From: Ottowia sp. SB7-C50
Lineage (GTDB): Bacteria > Pseudomonadota > Gammaproteobacteria > Burkholderiales > Burkholderiaceae_C
Assembly: GCF_033110285.1 (NCBI RefSeq)
Contig: NZ_CP136995.1
Location: 1-64,000, forward strand
Direction: 5' to 3'
DNA length: 64,000 nt
The notes below the pieces were generated by a model that was not told the origin of the DNA, searched no databases, and saw only the letters and a program-made list of their open reading frames with translations. This document shows, piece by piece, positions 1-10,782 of the stretch. Numbering within the stretch: the stretch's first letter is position 1; each line of letters starts with the position of its first letter. The position numbers were made by a program, and so were the translations under genes.

Positions 1-1380
1 CTGTGGCCTGCGTGCCTGGACATTCTGGCGCAGGAACTGCCCGAACAGCAGTTCAACACCTGGATCCGACCCCTGTCCGCCCAGCTCGCGCCCGACCAGT
101 CCCGACTGACGCTGTGGGTCGGCAACCGGTTCAAGCTGGACTGGGTGCGTGCACAATACGCCGCACGCATTGCCGCGGTGCTGGAGTCGCTGCACGGCCA
201 GCCGGTGCAGGTTGAGTTAGCGCTTGCTCCTCGTGCAAACCCCGTCAAACCGGTGTCTTATGAGGTTCGTGCGCAAGCTGCCGCCACCGTCACACCGACA
301 GCCGAAGAGCCTGCCCCGCCCCCGGCCGACGTGGGCGACGAGGCGGCGGGCGGACAGTTTCGCAACCGCCTGAACACCGGGCTGACTTTCGACACCCTGG
401 TCGAGGGCTCGGCCAACCGCATGGCACGGGCGGCCGCGCTGCACGTGGCGGGCGCGCCGGGCCAGTTGTACAACCCCTTGTTCATCTACGGCGGCGTGGG
501 CCTGGGCAAGACGCACCTGATGCACGCCGTGGGCAACCGGCTGCTGCAAGGGCGCCCCGGCGCCAAAGTTCTCTACATCCATGCCGAGCAGTTCGTGTCG
601 GATGTGGTCAAGGCGTACCAGCGCAAGGCGTTCGACCAGTTCAAGGACCGCTACCACTCGCTTGACCTGCTGTTGATCGACGACGTGCAGTTCTTCGCCA
701 ACAAGGACCGCACGCAGGAAGAATTCTTCAACGCCTTCGAGGCGCTGCTGGCCAAGAAGAGCCACATCGTCATGACCAGTGACACCTATCCCAAGGGGCT
801 GGCCGACATCCACGAGCGGCTGGTGTCGCGCTTCGACTCGGGCCTGACGGTGGCGCTGGAGCCGCCCGAGCTGGAGATGCGCGTGGCCATCCTGGTCAGC
901 AAGGCGGCGTCCGAGGGCGCCGAGATGCCTGAAGAGGTGGCCTTTTTCGTCGCCAAGAACGTGCGATCCAACGTGCGCGAACTGGAAGGCGCCCTGCGCA
1001 AGATCCTGGCCTATTCGCGCTTCAACCAGAAGGAAATTTCCATCCCGCTGGCCAAGGAAGCGCTGCGCGACCTGCTGTCGATCCAGAACCGCCAGATCAG
1101 CGTCGAGAACATCCAGAAGACCGTGGCCGACTATTACAAGATCAAGGTCTCGGACATGTACAGCAAGAAGCGGCCGGCCAGCATTGCGCGGCCGCGGCAG
1201 ATTGCCATGTACCTGGCCAAGGAACTGACGCAGAAGAGCCTGCCCGAAATCGGCGAGCTGTTTGGCGGGCGCGACCACACGACGGTGCTGCACGCGGTGC
1301 GCAAGATCGCCGCCGAGCGCCAGCAATTGACCGAACTCAACCAGCAGCTGCACGTGCTGGAACAGACCCTGAAAGGCTGA
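1..1380 (+). CDS. dnaA: Chromosomal replication initiator DnaA (5' end cut by window)
   Basis: DnaA binds oriC and opens the duplex to start replication. The frame is open from base 1 and already reads [21 protein letters not shown], the conserved N-terminal DnaB-interacting domain, so only a few codons are missing. The Walker A motif [16 protein letters not shown] starts at nt 490, Walker B LLLIDDVQ is at 667-690, and the DnaA-box-binding signature [12 protein letters not shown] is at 1264-1299. A low-complexity Ala/Pro linker lies between about nt 230 and 350. The 459 visible residues match the usual family length. It is followed by dnaN and gyrB in the classical origin order, so oriC is probably just upstream of the window. 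Confidence 0.98.
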   Translation: MWPACLDILAQELPEQQFNTWIRPLSAQLAPDQSRLTLWVGNRFKLDWVRAQYAARIAAVLESLHGQPVQVELALAPRANPVKPVSYEVRAQAAATVTPTAEEPAPPPADVGDEAAGGQFRNRLNTGLTFDTLVEGSANRMARAAALHVAGAPGQLYNPLFIYGGVGLGKTHLMHAVGNRLLQGRPGAKVLYIHAEQFVSDVVKAYQRKAFDQFKDRYHSLDLLLIDDVQFFANKDRTQEEFFNAFEALLAKKSHIVMTSDTYPKGLADIHERLVSRFDSGLTVALEPPELEMRVAILVSKAASEGAEMPEEVAFFVAKNVRSNVRELEGALRKILAYSRFNQKEISIPLAKEALRDLLSIQNRQISVENIQKTVADYYKIKVSDMYSKKRPASIARPRQIAMYLAKELTQKSLPEIGELFGGRDHTTVLHAVRKIAAERQQLTELNQQLHVLEQTLKG

Positions 1381-1502
1381 TGCCGGGCGCCCGCCCGCAC
1401 GCGGCGCACGGGCGGCAAAACAGGCGACAATAAAGGGTTGTCCGGCGCCCGGCCTTGGCAGGCGTGCGCAAGGGCCATCACGACGAGGAATTCGAGGAAG
1501 AC

Positions 1503-2633
1503 ATGATCGTTTTGAAGACCACCCAGGACAAGCTGCTGTCGGCCCTGCAGTCGGTGTCCGGCATCGTCGAGCGGCGCCACACGCTGCCGGTGCTGGCCAA
1601 CGTGCTGTTGCGCAAGAGCGGCGAACAGACGCAGCTGACCACCAGCGACCTCGAAATCCAGATCCGCACCGCGGCCGAACTGGGCGGCGACGGTGGCAGC
1701 TTTGCCACCACCGTGGGCGCACGCAAGCTGATCGACATCCTGCGCACCATGCCGGCCGACCAGACCGTGAGCCTCGAGTCGCAGCAGAACAAGCTGGTGC
1801 TCAAGGGCGGCAAGTCGCGCTTTACGCTGCAGACGCTGCCGGCCGAGGACTTCCCGCTGGTGCAGGAGGCGCCCAACTTCGGCCCCGCCTTCCAGGTGCC
1901 GCAGAAGACGCTGAAGAACCTGCTGGACCAGGTGGCGTTTGCCATGGCGGTGCACGACATCCGCTACTACCTCAACGGCATCCTGTTCGTGGCCGAGGGC
2001 AGGCAACTCAGCCTGGTCGCCACCGACGGGCACCGCCTCGCCTTTGCCAGCGCCACGCTGGACGTCGAAGTGCCCAAGCAGGAAGTCATCCTGCCGCGCA
2101 AGACCGTGATCGAGCTGCAGCGCCTGCTGTCCGACGCCAGCGTGCCCGAAGGCCAGGACGCCCCGATGATCGAAATGCAGTTTGCCGCCAACCAGGCGCG
2201 CTTTCGCTTCGGCGCGATGGAGTTCGTCACCAAGCTGGTCGAGGGCAAGTTCCCCGACTACAACCGCGTCATCCCCAAGAACCACAAGAACAGCGTGACG
2301 CTGGGTCGCGCGCCGCTGCTGGCCAGCCTGCAGCGCACCGCCATCCTGACCAGCGAAAAGTTCAAGGGCGTGCGCCTGAACTTCGAGCCCGGCACGCTGC
2401 GCGTGGCGTCCAACAACGCCGAGCAGGAAGAAGCCACCGACGAACTCGACATCGACTACGGCGGCGACTCGATCGAGATCGGCTTCAACGTCACCTACCT
2501 GATCGACGCGCTGTCCAACATGAGCCAGCAGGACATGGTCAAGATCGAGCTGCAGGACGCCAACAGCTCGGCCCTGATCACCCTGCCCGACAACGCCCAC
2601 TTCAAGTACGTGGTGATGCCCATGCGCATTTGA
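1503..2633 (+). CDS. dnaN: DNA polymerase III beta sliding clamp
   Basis: DnaN is the ring-shaped processivity clamp of DNA polymerase III. The 376-residue product starts MIVLKTTQDKLLSALQ and has the three-fold repeated clamp architecture. It contains the typical segments VERRHTLPVLANVLL near the N-terminus and FNVTYLIDAL near residue 330, and it ends in the canonical YVVMPMRI. The ATG at 1503 is preceded by GAGGAA and is preferred over in-frame codons reaching back to 1455, which lack homology. It lies 122 bp after dnaA. Confidence 0.97.
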   Translation: MIVLKTTQDKLLSALQSVSGIVERRHTLPVLANVLLRKSGEQTQLTTSDLEIQIRTAAELGGDGGSFATTVGARKLIDILRTMPADQTVSLESQQNKLVLKGGKSRFTLQTLPAEDFPLVQEAPNFGPAFQVPQKTLKNLLDQVAFAMAVHDIRYYLNGILFVAEGRQLSLVATDGHRLAFASATLDVEVPKQEVILPRKTVIELQRLLSDASVPEGQDAPMIEMQFAANQARFRFGAMEFVTKLVEGKFPDYNRVIPKNHKNSVTLGRAPLLASLQRTAILTSEKFKGVRLNFEPGTLRVASNNAEQEEATDELDIDYGGDSIEIGFNVTYLIDALSNMSQQDMVKIELQDANSSALITLPDNAHFKYVVMPMRI

Positions 2634-2637
2634 GAAT

Positions 2638-2654
2638 GCTTCTATTTTAGGAGC
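2638..2654. repeat. Family A dispersed repeat, diverged 17-bp core
   Basis: The core GCTTCTATTTTAGGAGC keeps the fixed 17-bp GCT-N11-AGC format of the dispersed family. It lies five bases after the dnaN stop codon and has no obvious GCGCTTG flank, so it is a weak member. Confidence 0.5.
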
Positions 2655-2667
2655 ATTCCGCGCCGAC

Positions 2668-2690
2668 AACCCGCCGCCCATGGCGGGTTT
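2668..2690 (+). terminator. Hairpin between dnaN and gyrB
   Basis: Inverted repeat AACCCGCC / GGCGGGTT with a six-base loop, followed by only a short T stretch. It is a plausible weak terminator or attenuator between dnaN and gyrB. Confidence 0.5.
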
Positions 2691-2699
2691 CGGCATTAA

Positions 2700-5300
<2,601 letters not shown>

Positions 5301-5362
5301 GTCAGAAACTGCTCGAAATTCAATCGAATTCCGCGCAGCCGCTTATCTGCACTGCATTTTCA

Positions 5363-5379
5363 GCTATTACATCAATAGC
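5363..5379. repeat. Family A dispersed repeat core
   Basis: Core GCTATTACATCAATAGC, with seven-base arms when the adjacent A and T are included. On the minus strand its outer edge supplies the TAG stop codon of the S9 peptidase gene. Confidence 0.85.
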
Positions 5380-7436
5380 TAATCAGCGCGCGTCGACACC
5401 GGCATCAGCTCGTAGAAGTCCCAGCCCGCGCTGCGCCCGCCCAGGCAGCCGGCCAGAAAATCCTCGATGCGGCGCGCCTGGGCCAGGCGGTTGCGCCATT
5501 TGCCGGTGCTGTGGCCTTCGTCGGGAAACACCAGGTAGTCCACCGGCTGGCCGCGCGCGCGCAGGGCGGCGACGACGACGTCCGAATCCTGCTTGAGCAC
5601 GCGGATGTCGTTGGCGCCGTGGATCACCAGCAGGGGCGCGGTGATGCGGTCCAGATGGAATACCGGCGATGCGGCGCGCAGCGCGGCGCGGCCTTCGAGC
5701 GTGGCCGGGTCGCCGTAGAAGCGCGTGAACCAGTGCCGGTTGCGCCAGAACGGCGGCCATTGCTCCATCAGCCGCGCCCAGTCGGCCACGCCCACCAGAT
5801 CAATGCCGCAGCGCCAGTCGTGGTGCTTCAGGATCAGCTGCTGCAACACCGAAAACCCGCCGAAGCTGGCGCCCAGCACCGCCATGCGCGCCGGGTCGGC
5901 GATGCCCTGGTCGACGGCCCATTGCGCGGCCTCGGCGATGTCGCGCTGCACGCGGTCGTGCGTCTGCAGCGCGCCGGCCATCATGTGCTCGCGCCCGTAG
6001 CCGGCCGAGCTGCGGTAGTTGACGCGCAGCACGGCGTAGCCGCGGTTGGCCAGCATCTGACCCATGCCGAAGCTGGCGCGCGACCATTGATCGCGCGTCC
6101 AGGGGCCGCCGTGGATGTTGACCACCAGCGGCACGCGGCCGGCCACGCCGCGCGGGCGCATCAGGTAGCCGTGCACGGTGCGGTCGTCGCTGGTGGTAAA
6201 GCTGAAGGGCTCGTCGCGCACCAGCAGTTGCGCGGCCTCGGGGTCAGCGCGGTCCAGGCGCGTGACCTCGCCGCTGGCGCGGTCCAGCAGCAGCTCGGCG
6301 GCGTCGAAGTCGTCGGTGGTGCGCACGATCAGGCGCCGGTGGTCGTCGGGCGAGCTTTGCAGTTGCACCACGCGCGGCGGGTGCGCGATCAGCCCCGCGT
6401 TCAGCGCTTGGCGCGCGGCGGCTTCTATCTCGGCGCCCAGCGCGGCGTCCAGCCACTGCACGCGCGGCAGGCCGGGCTCGCTCAGCGCGGCGACCGGGCC
6501 GCCGCTGCCCTGCAGGTAGACGCCGGACTGCAGGTCGACCACGCTGTCCTCGGCCAGCAGTTTCTCTTGACCGGTGGCCAGGTCCAGCTCGAACAGCGCC
6601 GCCTTGTCGCGGTCGAGCCGATGCACGACCCAGGCCTTGCCGGCGCGCGGGTCGAGCCGCTGCACCGAATACCACTCGAACGGCGCCACCGTCTTCAGCA
6701 CGCGCCAGCCGCCGCCGGGCGTGGCCAGCTCGAACACGCCGTCCGAGCCATCGTCCGCGCCCAGCTTGCGCCAGCGGCCGGCCAGCTGGCGATCGGTGCC
6801 GATCAGCCAGCCGGTCACGCGACCGTCGCTGCGCGCCACCTCGCGCACGGTGCGCGTGGCGGCGTCGGCTTCGTACAGGCCGAAGGTGGCCTTGTCGCGC
6901 CGGTTGCTGGCAAAGAAGAAGCGCGCGCTGCCCGGCTCGCCGCGCGCCACCACGGTGGACCGCGCGCCGGGCCAGGGCGTGACCGGCCACGGCGCGGCGG
7001 CCGGCGAGCGCGTGTCGACGACGTGGATCTGCGTCGCCTCGTCACCGCGCGGGTCGCGCACGTAGTAGGCGTGGCGGCTGTCGGGCAGCCAGCCGTAGGT
7101 GCCGCCTTCCAGGTCGCGCCGCGCCAGGTGGCCGGTGGCAAAGCGGCGTGCGGCGCTGTCGGGCTGGTCCACGCCGCGCGCGGCGAGGCCAGCGTCGGTG
7201 CCGACGACGCGGAACCACAGCAGTTGCTGCCCGTCGGGCGACAGCGCAAAGCCGCCGTGGGCGTCCACATTGGCGACAAAGCGGCGCATGGGCACCAGCG
7301 GCGCCAGCGACGCGTCGGCCTGCGCCGCCTGCAGCGCGGGGTGGCTGGGCGCGGTAGCGCAGCCGGCCAGCGCCAGCGCGGTCAGGGCAAGACAGACCCG
7401 CGCCAGCGGGCGCCGGGCGATGGCCAGCAGATTCAT
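5379..7436 (-). CDS. S9 family prolyl-oligopeptidase-like lipoprotein
   Basis: Probable serine peptidase of the prolyl oligopeptidase/acylaminoacyl-peptidase family, anchored in the envelope. The N-terminus is a lipoprotein signal with lipobox LAGC (LTALALAGCATAP). Residues of about 60-400 look like the beta-propeller domain. The C-terminal alpha/beta hydrolase domain carries nucleophile Ser524 in LGASFGGFS, Asp610 in HGANDIRV and His642 in DEGHSTGK. The 685-residue length fits the family. The start has GGAGGAGC upstream. It is convergent with gyrB, and the stop codon is formed by a family A repeat. Substrate unknown; signalling or cell-wall peptides are possible. Confidence 0.9.
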   Translation of the reverse strand: MNLLAIARRPLARVCLALTALALAGCATAPSHPALQAAQADASLAPLVPMRRFVANVDAHGGFALSPDGQQLLWFRVVGTDAGLAARGVDQPDSAARRFATGHLARRDLEGGTYGWLPDSRHAYYVRDPRGDEATQIHVVDTRSPAAAPWPVTPWPGARSTVVARGEPGSARFFFASNRRDKATFGLYEADAATRTVREVARSDGRVTGWLIGTDRQLAGRWRKLGADDGSDGVFELATPGGGWRVLKTVAPFEWYSVQRLDPRAGKAWVVHRLDRDKAALFELDLATGQEKLLAEDSVVDLQSGVYLQGSGGPVAALSEPGLPRVQWLDAALGAEIEAAARQALNAGLIAHPPRVVQLQSSPDDHRRLIVRTTDDFDAAELLLDRASGEVTRLDRADPEAAQLLVRDEPFSFTTSDDRTVHGYLMRPRGVAGRVPLVVNIHGGPWTRDQWSRASFGMGQMLANRGYAVLRVNYRSSAGYGREHMMAGALQTHDRVQRDIAEAAQWAVDQGIADPARMAVLGASFGGFSVLQQLILKHHDWRCGIDLVGVADWARLMEQWPPFWRNRHWFTRFYGDPATLEGRAALRAASPVFHLDRITAPLLVIHGANDIRVLKQDSDVVVAALRARGQPVDYLVFPDEGHSTGKWRNRLAQARRIEDFLAGCLGGRSAGWDFYELMPVSTRAD

Positions 7437-7503
7437 GAAAAGCTCCTCCAGCCCGCGATTTTGCGGCGCGCGCGGGTGGCCGGCGCAGTTTTTTTGGGCT
7501 GCT

Positions 7504-8433
7504 TCAGCGCTGGGGCGGCTGGCCGCGCATCACGTCCAGCGCCAGGCACAGGTCCTGCCAGGCCTTGGCTTTTTCAGGCAAGGCACGCAGCAGGTAGGCG
7601 GGGTGGTAGGTGACGATGACCGGCACGCCTTCGTACTGGTGCACGCGGCCGCGCAGGCGGCCGATGGGCTCGGTGGTCTGCAGCAGCGACTGCACGGCAA
7701 AGCGGCCCATGGCCAGGATGATCCTGGGCTGCACCAGCGCCACCTGGCGGCGCAGGTAGGGCTCGCACTGGGCGATTTCGTCGGGCTGCGGATTGCGGTT
7801 GGCGGGCGGGCGGCATTTCAGCACGTTGGCGATGTAGACGCCGGCTTTCGAATTCTTTTGGCCCCCTGCGCTGGATGGATCAGCGTCTGCAGCTATTGAT
7901 TCAGTAGCACCGACGACCTGCCGCGACAGCCCGATGGCGGCCAGCATGGCGTCGAGCAGCTTGCCGGCCTGGCCGACGAAGGGCTGGCCCTGGCGGTCTT
8001 CGTTCTCGCCCGGTGCTTCGCCGATGACCATCCAGTCGGCCGCGCGATCGCCGACGCCGAACACGGTCTGCGTGCGGCCTTCGCACAGGCCGCAGGCGCG
8101 GCAGGCGGCGACGGTGGCTTCGAGCTGCGGCCAGTCCATGTCGGCCACGCCTTCGGGGCGCGGGCCGAGCGCGGGCGCGGCGACGGGCGCTGATGTGCGC
8201 GGCGGCGGCGGCGTCCCGCGCGGGGCGGCGGCAGGGGGCTGCGCGGCGGGGCGAGCGGCGCGGGCAGGTGGCGCTTCGGCATGCGATGCGCCTTCAGCGC
8301 TTGCCACATCAGCGCCAGCAGCTACCGATTCAGTAGCATTCTGCACCACCGGCGCCGCCTTGGGCAGCCACAGCTTCACGCCCATTTCGGCCAGCATGGC
8401 GCGCTGGCGTTCGTCCAGCTCGTGCAGGCTCAT
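7504..8433 (-). CDS. Uracil-DNA glycosylase, Fe-S type (family 4/5 superfamily)
   Basis: Removes uracil from DNA in base-excision repair. The C-terminal 200 residues hold the catalytic core: iron-sulfur cysteines in ACRACGLCEGRT and VLKCRPP plus QCEPYL, the active-site segment GEAPGENEDRQGQPFVG and the motif HPAYLL. The ATG at 8433 overlaps the rimI stop by four bases (ATGA), so translation is probably coupled. The N-terminal 100 residues are Ala/Pro-rich. Two family A repeats are translated in this gene, giving the near-duplicate peptides ATESVAAGAD and ATESIAADAD; the second interrupts the catalytic domain between GLSRQVV and VYIANVLKC. Confidence 0.93.
   Translation of the reverse strand: MSLHELDERQRAMLAEMGVKLWLPKAAPVVQNATESVAAGADVASAEGASHAEAPPARAARPAAQPPAAAPRGTPPPPRTSAPVAAPALGPRPEGVADMDWPQLEATVAACRACGLCEGRTQTVFGVGDRAADWMVIGEAPGENEDRQGQPFVGQAGKLLDAMLAAIGLSRQVVGATESIAADADPSSAGGQKNSKAGVYIANVLKCRPPANRNPQPDEIAQCEPYLRRQVALVQPRIILAMGRFAVQSLLQTTEPIGRLRGRVHQYEGVPVIVTYHPAYLLRALPEKAKAWQDLCLALDVMRGQPPQR
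7872..7908 (-). repeat. Family A repeat inside the uracil-DNA glycosylase gene (copy 1)
   Basis: Core GCTATTGATTCAGTAGC at 7892-7908 with a degenerate TGCGCTGG...CAGCG flank before it. It is read in frame and adds the peptide ATESIAADADPSSAGG within the catalytic domain. Confidence 0.85.
8295..8337 (-). repeat. Family A repeat inside the uracil-DNA glycosylase gene (copy 2)
   Basis: Flank AGCGCTTGCCACATCAGCGC followed by core GCTACCGATTCAGTAGC at 8321-8337. It is read in frame as ATESVAAGADVASAEGA in the N-terminal linker. Confidence 0.85.
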
Positions 8434-8945
8434 GGCGCGTCCACCAGCCGCAGGCTCATCACCACGGCGTCTTCGCGCAGACCGTGGCCGGCCGGGTAGT
8501 AGGCCTTGCGCTGGCCCACGCGCGCAAAGCCGCGCCGCAGGTACACCTGCTGCGCGCGCGTGTTGCTGGCGCGCACTTCCAGCCACAGCCATTCGGCGCG
8601 GCGCGCGCGCGACCACAGCACCAGCGCGTCCAGCATGACCAGCGCCCAGCCCTGGCGCTGCCACGCCGGTGCGACGGTGATGTTGAGCAGGTGCACTTCC
8701 TCAAACCCCGGCATGGCCACGAAGTAACCCAGCAGTTCGTCGCCGCCCAGCAAGCACATGGCGTTGTGGCCGGCCGCCAGCGTGTCGGCGAAATTGCCGC
8801 GCGTCCACGGGTGGCTGTAGACCGATTGCTCAATGGCCAGCACGGCGTCCAGCCGCTCGGGCGTCATCGGCTCGAAGCGCGCCTCCAGCGCCGGCGCGAG
8901 CGGCGGCCAGGCGGATGGGGTGGCGGAACTGAGGACGGCGCTCAT
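8430..8945 (-). CDS. rimI: Ribosomal protein S18-alanine N-acetyltransferase
   Basis: GNAT-fold acetyltransferase of the RimI family, which acetylates the N-terminal alanine of ribosomal protein S18. It has the acetyl-CoA-binding loop VAPAWQRQGWALVML and the RimI-typical LEVRASNTRAQQVYLRRGF. The ATG at 8945 (MSAVLS) is preferred to the upstream TTG. It sits between tsaB (19-bp gap) and the uracil-DNA glycosylase (4-bp overlap), a gene order I recognise as common in this order and consistent with one operon. Confidence 0.93.
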   Translation of the reverse strand: MSAVLSSATPSAWPPLAPALEARFEPMTPERLDAVLAIEQSVYSHPWTRGNFADTLAAGHNAMCLLGGDELLGYFVAMPGFEEVHLLNITVAPAWQRQGWALVMLDALVLWSRARRAEWLWLEVRASNTRAQQVYLRRGFARVGQRKAYYPAGHGLREDAVVMSLRLVDAP

Positions 8946-8964
8946 GACGATCAATCAGACCGCG

Positions 8965-9693
8965 TCAGCGCGGCAGCCCGGCGGCGCTGCGTTCAGCGGT
9001 GGTTTGCGCCACTTTATCGCGGATGTAGAGCGGCAGCGCCTGCTCGGCCGGCACCGCGTGGCCGGCGGCCAGCAGCGCGGGCGCCAGGTCGAGCAGCGCG
9101 GCGGCCGTCGGCAGCACGTCGGCACGCGGCAGCGCGCGCACGGCGGCGGGCAGGCGGGCGTCGTACACCGCCGCGGCATGGCCGGCCAGCAGCGTGCCGG
9201 CGGGCGGCGCGGCCAGGGCCTCGGGCGGCAGCACGGCGGCATCGCCCAGCGCCTGCCAGCCGGCGGCGGGCGAAAAGGCGTATTCGGCCGCATAGACCTC
9301 GCCCATGCGCGCGTCCAGCAGGGCCAGCACGCGGCGCGCATCGTGCGCCGCGGGCTGCGACTGGCGCGCCGCCTCGGCCACAGCCCGCAGTGTGTCGACC
9401 GGCAGCACCGGCACGCCCGCGCCCCAGGCCAGCCCCTGCGCCACCGCGCACGCCGTGCGCAGGCCCGTGAACGAGCCCGGCCCGCGCCCGAACACAATGG
9501 CCTGCAGATCGCCCAGCCCCAGCCCGGCCTGCGCCAGCAGCGCCTGCACCGTGGGGATCAGCGTGGCCGACGACTGCGCGCCGCCCGCGCCGGTGTGCAC
9601 AAAGCGCTGGCCGTCGGCGCCGCGCTGCACGGCGACCGACATCTGGTCGGTGCTGGTGTCGAAGGCCAGCAGGTTGTGTTGCACCGCGGTCAT
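8965..9693 (-). CDS. tsaB: tRNA threonylcarbamoyladenosine biosynthesis protein TsaB
   Basis: TsaB is the inactive-kinase-fold partner of TsaD in t6A37 tRNA modification. The product begins LLAFDTSTDQMSVAVQ and contains GRGPGSFTGLRTACAVAQGL, both diagnostic of TsaB. Its 242 residues are typical. The start overlaps the stop of the EamA gene by four bases (9690-9693), so the EamA-tsaB-rimI-glycosylase run is probably co-transcribed. The Sua5-type partner enzyme for the same modification is at 16841-17833. Confidence 0.95.
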   Translation of the reverse strand: MTAVQHNLLAFDTSTDQMSVAVQRGADGQRFVHTGAGGAQSSATLIPTVQALLAQAGLGLGDLQAIVFGRGPGSFTGLRTACAVAQGLAWGAGVPVLPVDTLRAVAEAARQSQPAAHDARRVLALLDARMGEVYAAEYAFSPAAGWQALGDAAVLPPEALAAPPAGTLLAGHAAAVYDARLPAAVRALPRADVLPTAAALLDLAPALLAAGHAVPAEQALPLYIRDKVAQTTAERSAAGLPR

Positions 9694-10634
9694 GATTGTT
9701 TCAGCGCGCTGGCGCTTGTCTGATCTGCGTCGACAGCTATGGTTTTAATAGTGTTCTGGCGCGCCGCCCGCACCCCGAACAGGATGCCCGCCGTGACCAG
9801 CGCCAGGCCGGCCAGCAGGTTCCAGCCCAGCGGCTCGGCCAGCAGCATCACCGCGCCCAGCGCCGACAGTCCCGGCACCAGCGCCGTGATCATGGTCGAT
9901 TTGACCGGCCCGAAAGCCCGCACCATCTGCACGAAGGTGATGCCCGAAATGACCACCGACCCCACGCCCTGAAACAGCGCGTGGAACAGCAGTTCGCCCC
10001 ACGGCGCGCTGCCCAGCCGCGTCGGCAACAGGCCGGTGGCCGTCAGCAGCCCGAACAGCGGCAGGTAGGTGAAGCAGGCGAACACCGTGATGGCGATGGT
10101 GGCGCGCACCGCATCCAGCGCAAAGCGGCGCGCCAGCACGCTGTAGACCGACCAGCAAAACGCCGCGCTCATGAAGATCAGGTCGCCCTTCCACACCTCG
10201 CCGCCGCCAAACGCCGACAGCAGCCCTTCGCCGCCCACCAGCACGTCGCCCGCCACGATGCACGCCAGCCCCAGCGCGCGCGCCGGCGTGATGCGGTCGC
10301 CCAGCAGCAGCGCGGCCAGCAGCGCCGTCCACAGCGGCAGGCTGCCCGGCATCAGCACCGACGCGTGCGCCGCCGGCGCGTAGAAGAAGCCGGCGTAGCA
10401 AAGAATGGCGTAGATCAACCCGCCAAACAGCCCGCACAGCACCGTGGGCCGCAGCGGCAGCGGCGAAAAGCCCCACAGCGACGACGTGGCGCCCGCGCGC
10501 CGCGCCAGCCACCAGCCCCAGGGCACCAGCACCACGCTGGCGCCGACCACGCGCAGCAGCGCGATGTCGAACGGCAGCAGCGTGCGCGCCGCCGCGGCGC
10601 GGCCGATGACGATGAAGCCGGTCCAGATGGCCAC
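9690..10634 (-). CDS. EamA/DMT-family transporter, start region probably frameshifted
   Basis: Inner-membrane exporter of the drug/metabolite transporter superfamily with about ten hydrophobic segments in two EamA repeats; substrate unknown. The frame as given starts at GTG 10634 inside the first membrane helix (AIWTGFIVIG). Removing one base from the G7 run at 10667-10673 would join it to an ATG at 10683 and give MRHSPRTVGIAAAVVTVAIW, a normal first helix and a 330-residue protein. The last 20 residues (from TIKTIAVDAD on) are encoded by a family A repeat. The stop overlaps tsaB. Confidence 0.85.
   Translation of the reverse strand: MAIWTGFIVIGRAAAARTLLPFDIALLRVVGASVVLVPWGWWLARRAGATSSLWGFSPLPLRPTVLCGLFGGLIYAILCYAGFFYAPAAHASVLMPGSLPLWTALLAALLLGDRITPARALGLACIVAGDVLVGGEGLLSAFGGGEVWKGDLIFMSAAFCWSVYSVLARRFALDAVRATIAITVFACFTYLPLFGLLTATGLLPTRLGSAPWGELLFHALFQGVGSVVISGITFVQMVRAFGPVKSTMITALVPGLSALGAVMLLAEPLGWNLLAGLALVTAGILFGVRAARQNTIKTIAVDADQTSASALKQS
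9717..9752 (-). repeat. Family A repeat in the 3' end of the EamA gene
   Basis: Core GCTATGGTTTTAATAGT at 9736-9752, with a GCGCTTG flank nearby. It is translated as the hydrophilic C-terminal tail of the transporter. Confidence 0.8.
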
Positions 10635-10782
10635 CGTGACGACGGCCGCCGCGATGCCGACCGTACGGGGGGGAATGGCGCATGCGCCCGATTATCCGCG
10701 TGCCCCGCGTTTGCTGCGGGTGCGGGGCGATGCGGCGCCGCCCGTGCAGCGTAGCGCGGCGACGCCCTAGACTTGGCGGGTG

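Noticed and set aside
1381..1502. Possible oriC or DnaA boxes between dnaA and dnaN
   Set aside because: No TTATCCACA-like cluster is present; the origin is more likely upstream of the window.
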